From Caballeronia jiangsuensis (GTDB lineage: Bacteria; Pseudomonadota; Gammaproteobacteria; Burkholderiales; Burkholderiaceae), in the NCBI GenBank assembly GCA_000648925.1, contig JFHF01000032.1:38126-102125 (forward strand): DNA of 64,000 bases. Direction: 5' to 3'. The notes below the pieces were generated by a model. It saw only the letters and a list, made by a program, of their open reading frames with translations, was not told where the DNA came from and searched no databases. Below, piece by piece: positions 61,697-64,000 of this stretch (the stretch's first letter is position 1; every line of letters begins with the position of its first letter). A program made the position numbers and the translations under genes.

Positions 61697-62422
61697 TCAG
61701 CGTGACGCGACGCTTGCGCGCGCCGCATCGGCGACGCGCTTCGCATCGCCGCGAATCGCCTGCTGCACGTCCGCCGAAAACTTCTGCTGCGTCATCAGGC
61801 CCTGCGCGTTCACCGCCTGGCCGCTCGCGAGCAGAAACAGCGCGACGTTGCTCAGGATCTTCGGATTGTTCGGCGCGAGTTCGGCGGCCTTCATGAGCGG
61901 CACGCGCGCGCCCGCGACATCGCCCATGCGCAGCCTTGCGTAACCGAGATCGGACAGCGTGAGCGCATCGGTCGGCGCACGCGTCGATGCGGCCTCGAAG
62001 CGCTGCGCCGCGCCCGCGAAATCGCCCGCCTCGCCCGCGAGCAGGCCGAGACCGCGCAGGCCGCGCGCGGCGAACGGCGTGCCGGCGAGGCGCGCATAGG
62101 CGGCCGTGCTCGCGTCGGGCTGGCCGGTCTGACGCAGCGCGTCGGCGCGCAGAAGAATCGTGTCGGGCGATTCGCCGTATTGCTGCTCGTATGCGTCGAT
62201 ATGCGCGAGCGACGCGAACCAGAGCCCCTGCGTCTGCATCCGGTCGATGAGCGCGAGATACATGCCGGGCGTGTCGGGCGCGGCGTCCTTCTGCTGCGCC
62301 TGATCGAGCGCGGCCTGACGCTCGGCCTGAACGCCGACGCCATAGCCGTTTTCCTGCTTCGTCGCGCAGCCGGCGAGCGTCGCGCAGATCAAGGGCAAAA
62401 CGAGTGCACGAATCATGAGCAT
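61697..62422 (-). CDS. tadD: TPR lipoprotein (TadD)
   Basis: A 241-residue lipoprotein (lipobox LAGC near residue 19). Tetratricopeptide repeats follow (GLRGLGLLAGEAGDFAGAAQRFEAAS, LSDLGYARLRMGDVAGARVPLMKAAELAPNNPKILSNVALFLL). TadD is the outer-membrane or periplasmic TPR scaffold of the Flp pilus machine. The second ATG (62416) with AAAGGG at a better distance may be the true start. The TadC gene ends 4 bp upstream. Confidence 0.9.
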   Translation of the reverse strand: MLMIRALVLPLICATLAGCATKQENGYGVGVQAERQAALDQAQQKDAAPDTPGMYLALIDRMQTQGLWFASLAHIDAYEQQYGESPDTILLRADALRQTGQPDASTAAYARLAGTPFAARGLRGLGLLAGEAGDFAGAAQRFEAASTRAPTDALTLSDLGYARLRMGDVAGARVPLMKAAELAPNNPKILSNVALFLLASGQAVNAQGLMTQQKFSADVQQAIRGDAKRVADAARASVASR

Positions 62423-62426
62423 CCCT

Positions 62427-63377
62427 TTATCGATGAAGCGCCGACAGCGAACGCACCACCGCGATGAAGCCCGGCCCCGCCGTGACGATCAGCAACGCCG
62501 GCAGGAGCGTGATGACCATGACGCCCGTCATCTTCACGGTGAGCTTGCCGATGCGCTCGCGCAGCAGCGCGCGACGCGTTTCGCGCAGGCGGTCGCCGAA
62601 TTGCTTAAGCGGCTCCTGCACCGCGCCGCCATGCTTTTCGACCTGAACGATGAGCCGCACGATGGCGGCGAGATCCTCGTTGTCGTAACTCGTCGAGAGG
62701 CGCTTCATCGACTGCTCGCGAGTGCGGCCGGTGGCGAACTGCGCCTGCGCGAGCGCGAGTTCCATCGACAGCACGGGCAGCACGTTCCTGAAGTCCTGAA
62801 TCATCACTTGCAGGCTCTGATCGAGCGACAGCCCGACGCCTTGCAGCAGCCGCAACAGATCGACGAACATCGGCAGTTCGCCGTTCACCGCGCTCTGGCG
62901 CGCATTCGCGCGGCGGCGCACGAACCACTTCGGCGCCATGAAGCCCGCCGACAGCGCCATGAACAGCAGCAGCACGAAGCGCGCGCCCTGCGCCGCGCCG
63001 TGCCCGAACACGAGCCATGCGAGCGGCGCCGCGAACGCGCCCGCTATGCGCGCCGCGAGGAAATGGCCGCGCGCGCCGGCGTCGAGATAGCCGCAGCGTT
63101 CGAGCAGCCGACGATCCTCCTCCGCGACCGCGATGCGCCCGAACGGCGTATCGAGCCACGCGGCGCTCGCGCGGCCGAGCGCGGCGAGCACGCCTATTCG
63201 CGGCGTCGTCTCCTGCGCGGGCGGCGTCGTCGTGCGCTCCTTCAACGCGTGATCGAGCGTGCGCGCCGAGCGCTGCATGCGCGCGTAGCGGCCGAGCGCG
63301 AGCACGCCGCACAGACCGGCCCCGAGCGCGGCGGCTGCGAGCGCGAAAGCGCCGAACAAGGCGGGCGTCATGTTCAT
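62427..63377 (-). CDS. tadC: TadC, type II/IV secretion inner-membrane protein
   Basis: A 316-residue membrane protein of the GspF/T2SSF family with the duplicated fold (e.g. LRLLQGVGLSLDQSLQVM; QFGDRLRETRRALLRERIGKLTVKM; VITLLPALLIVTAGPGFI). It is one of the two platform proteins of the Tad pilus assembly. Its ATG overlaps the tadB stop by 4 bp. The internal ATG at 63371 is an alternative start. Confidence 0.92.
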   Translation of the reverse strand: MNMTPALFGAFALAAAALGAGLCGVLALGRYARMQRSARTLDHALKERTTTPPAQETTPRIGVLAALGRASAAWLDTPFGRIAVAEEDRRLLERCGYLDAGARGHFLAARIAGAFAAPLAWLVFGHGAAQGARFVLLLFMALSAGFMAPKWFVRRRANARQSAVNGELPMFVDLLRLLQGVGLSLDQSLQVMIQDFRNVLPVLSMELALAQAQFATGRTREQSMKRLSTSYDNEDLAAIVRLIVQVEKHGGAVQEPLKQFGDRLRETRRALLRERIGKLTVKMTGVMVITLLPALLIVTAGPGFIAVVRSLSALHR

Positions 63378-64000
63378 GTCCTGAGCCTCGCGAGCCGGTA
63401 CAGCAGCCATGCGCCGAGCATCTGGAGCGCGGCGGCGACATACACGAGACGCTTGCCGAGCGCGTCGCTCCACATCGCATCGAAATAGGCGGGATTGGTC
63501 ACGATCACCATCGCGCCGAGCAGGATCGGCAGGAGTCCGAGAACCCACGACGACAGCCTCGTTTCCGTCGACAGCGCGACGAGCTCGCGGCTCGCCTGCT
63601 CCAGATCGCGCATCATCGCGGCCATGCGGTCGAGCATCACGTCGGAGCGGCCGCCGTATTTCACCGATACGCGCAGCACCGAGCCGACGAGCTCCAGCTC
63701 GCGCACGCGATACATCCGCGCCACCGCGCCGAGCGCGTGATCGATCTGCGCGCCGGTGCGCAACATCGGCAGCGCGCGCTGGAGGCAGTCGGAAAGCGGC
63801 GCTTCGGCGCTCGCGAGCGCGGCCTGAAACGCGGCGGGCACGCTATGGCCGATGACGATCATGCGCACGATGCCATCGAGAAACGGCGGCAGTTGCCGCA
63901 CGATGCGCTGCTGGCGCTTCTGCGCGCGCCACGCGAGCCATGCATACACGGCGGCGAGCACGAGCGCGGCGACGCCCGCGCCGATCACCGGACCGGCGCG
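63374..64000 (-). CDS. tadB: TadB, type II/IV secretion protein (partial)
   Basis: The gene runs off the right edge; 209 codons are present. The residues visible are the GspF-like domain (FLDGIVRMIVIGHSVPAAFQAAL; AVARMYRVRELELVGSVLRVSVKYGGRSDVMLDRM) and C-terminal membrane helices. Family length is ~300, so the N-terminal third is missing from the window. It is the TadC partner in the Flp pilus platform and probably continues into tadA further right. Confidence 0.92.
   Translation of the reverse strand, partial: RAGPVIGAGVAALVLAAVYAWLAWRAQKRQQRIVRQLPPFLDGIVRMIVIGHSVPAAFQAALASAEAPLSDCLQRALPMLRTGAQIDHALGAVARMYRVRELELVGSVLRVSVKYGGRSDVMLDRMAAMMRDLEQASRELVALSTETRLSSWVLGLLPILLGAMVIVTNPAYFDAMWSDALGKRLVYVAAALQMLGAWLLYRLARLRT

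Noticed and set aside
59671..61896. A 741-codon plus-strand frame opposite the TadG-like and DUF3613 genes
   Set aside because: Arg-rich low-information translation; the minus strand carries recognisable Tad genes with proper ribosome sites and spacing.
1..64000. CRISPR arrays, tRNA or rRNA genes, insertion sequences, phage genes
   Set aside because: No regularly spaced repeats, no cloverleaf or rRNA motif and no transposase or integrase frame were recognised by eye; a search with dedicated tools was not possible.

Overview
The window looks like a chromosomal segment of a Burkholderia-type beta-proteobacterium (Burkholderia, Paraburkholderia or Caballeronia). The support is GC-rich codon use, a DUF3331 protein, an H-NS paralogue with Ala/Lys-rich tails, many LysR/GntR/TetR/SorC-controlled catabolic islands and a Burkholderia-style Tad pilus operon that includes DUF3613. 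There is no sign of a phage, transposon, CRISPR array, rRNA or tRNA. Genes are tightly packed; only four gaps exceed 300 bp.

Layout. 57-7588: a leftward operon for an unidentified hydroxy/keto-acid (class V aminotransferase, FAA-type hydratase, large FAD/4Fe-4S dehydrogenase, MFS carrier) facing a divergent GntR regulator. 7679-12675: small membrane proteins, an AlkA glycosylase, a Tat-exported NHL protein, a TetR regulator with an operator-like palindrome, and a 2-hydroxyacid dehydrogenase. 12940-17085: a secreted Cys/Gly/Thr repeat protein, a membrane-anchored orphan TAXI protein and a phospholipase-D lipoprotein. 17116-18093: an aldo/keto reductase.

18248-29097 holds two neighbouring sets of the ATP-grasp / alpha-E / transglutaminase family. 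One is a three-gene operon with a fused ATP-grasp/alpha-E protein and two transglutaminases. The other is a pair of separate alpha-E and ATP-grasp genes. A zinc-ribbon metallopeptidase lies between them. Comparative genomics has predicted peptide synthesis or modification for such sets, but the product is unknown. This is the best candidate here for an undescribed system.

29527-35276: YceH, a stand-alone MnmD, a DUF3311/sodium-symporter pair, a luciferase-like monooxygenase and an amidase. 35289-37239: H-NS, DUF3331 and DUF1488. 37236-41206: a periplasmic molybdenum hydroxylase (2Fe-2S subunit, molybdopterin subunit, triheme cytochrome c). 41473-46992: LysR with a divergent quinone reductase, split chromate transporters, cytochrome b561, a ferritin-like/VIT1 iron exporter and a VOC protein.

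47034-54376: a polyol catabolic island with a sorbitol/xylitol-type dehydrogenase, an SDR resembling L-xylulose reductase, a SorC regulator and a complete ABC importer whose ATPase is divergent. 54748-56282: an EAL phosphodiesterase and a ParE/RelE toxin-antitoxin pair. 56344-64000: the distal part of a Tad pilus operon (TadB cut by the window edge, TadC, TPR lipoprotein, DUF3613, TadG-like, sigma-54 activator), ending in an unexpected M60 metallopeptidase gene.
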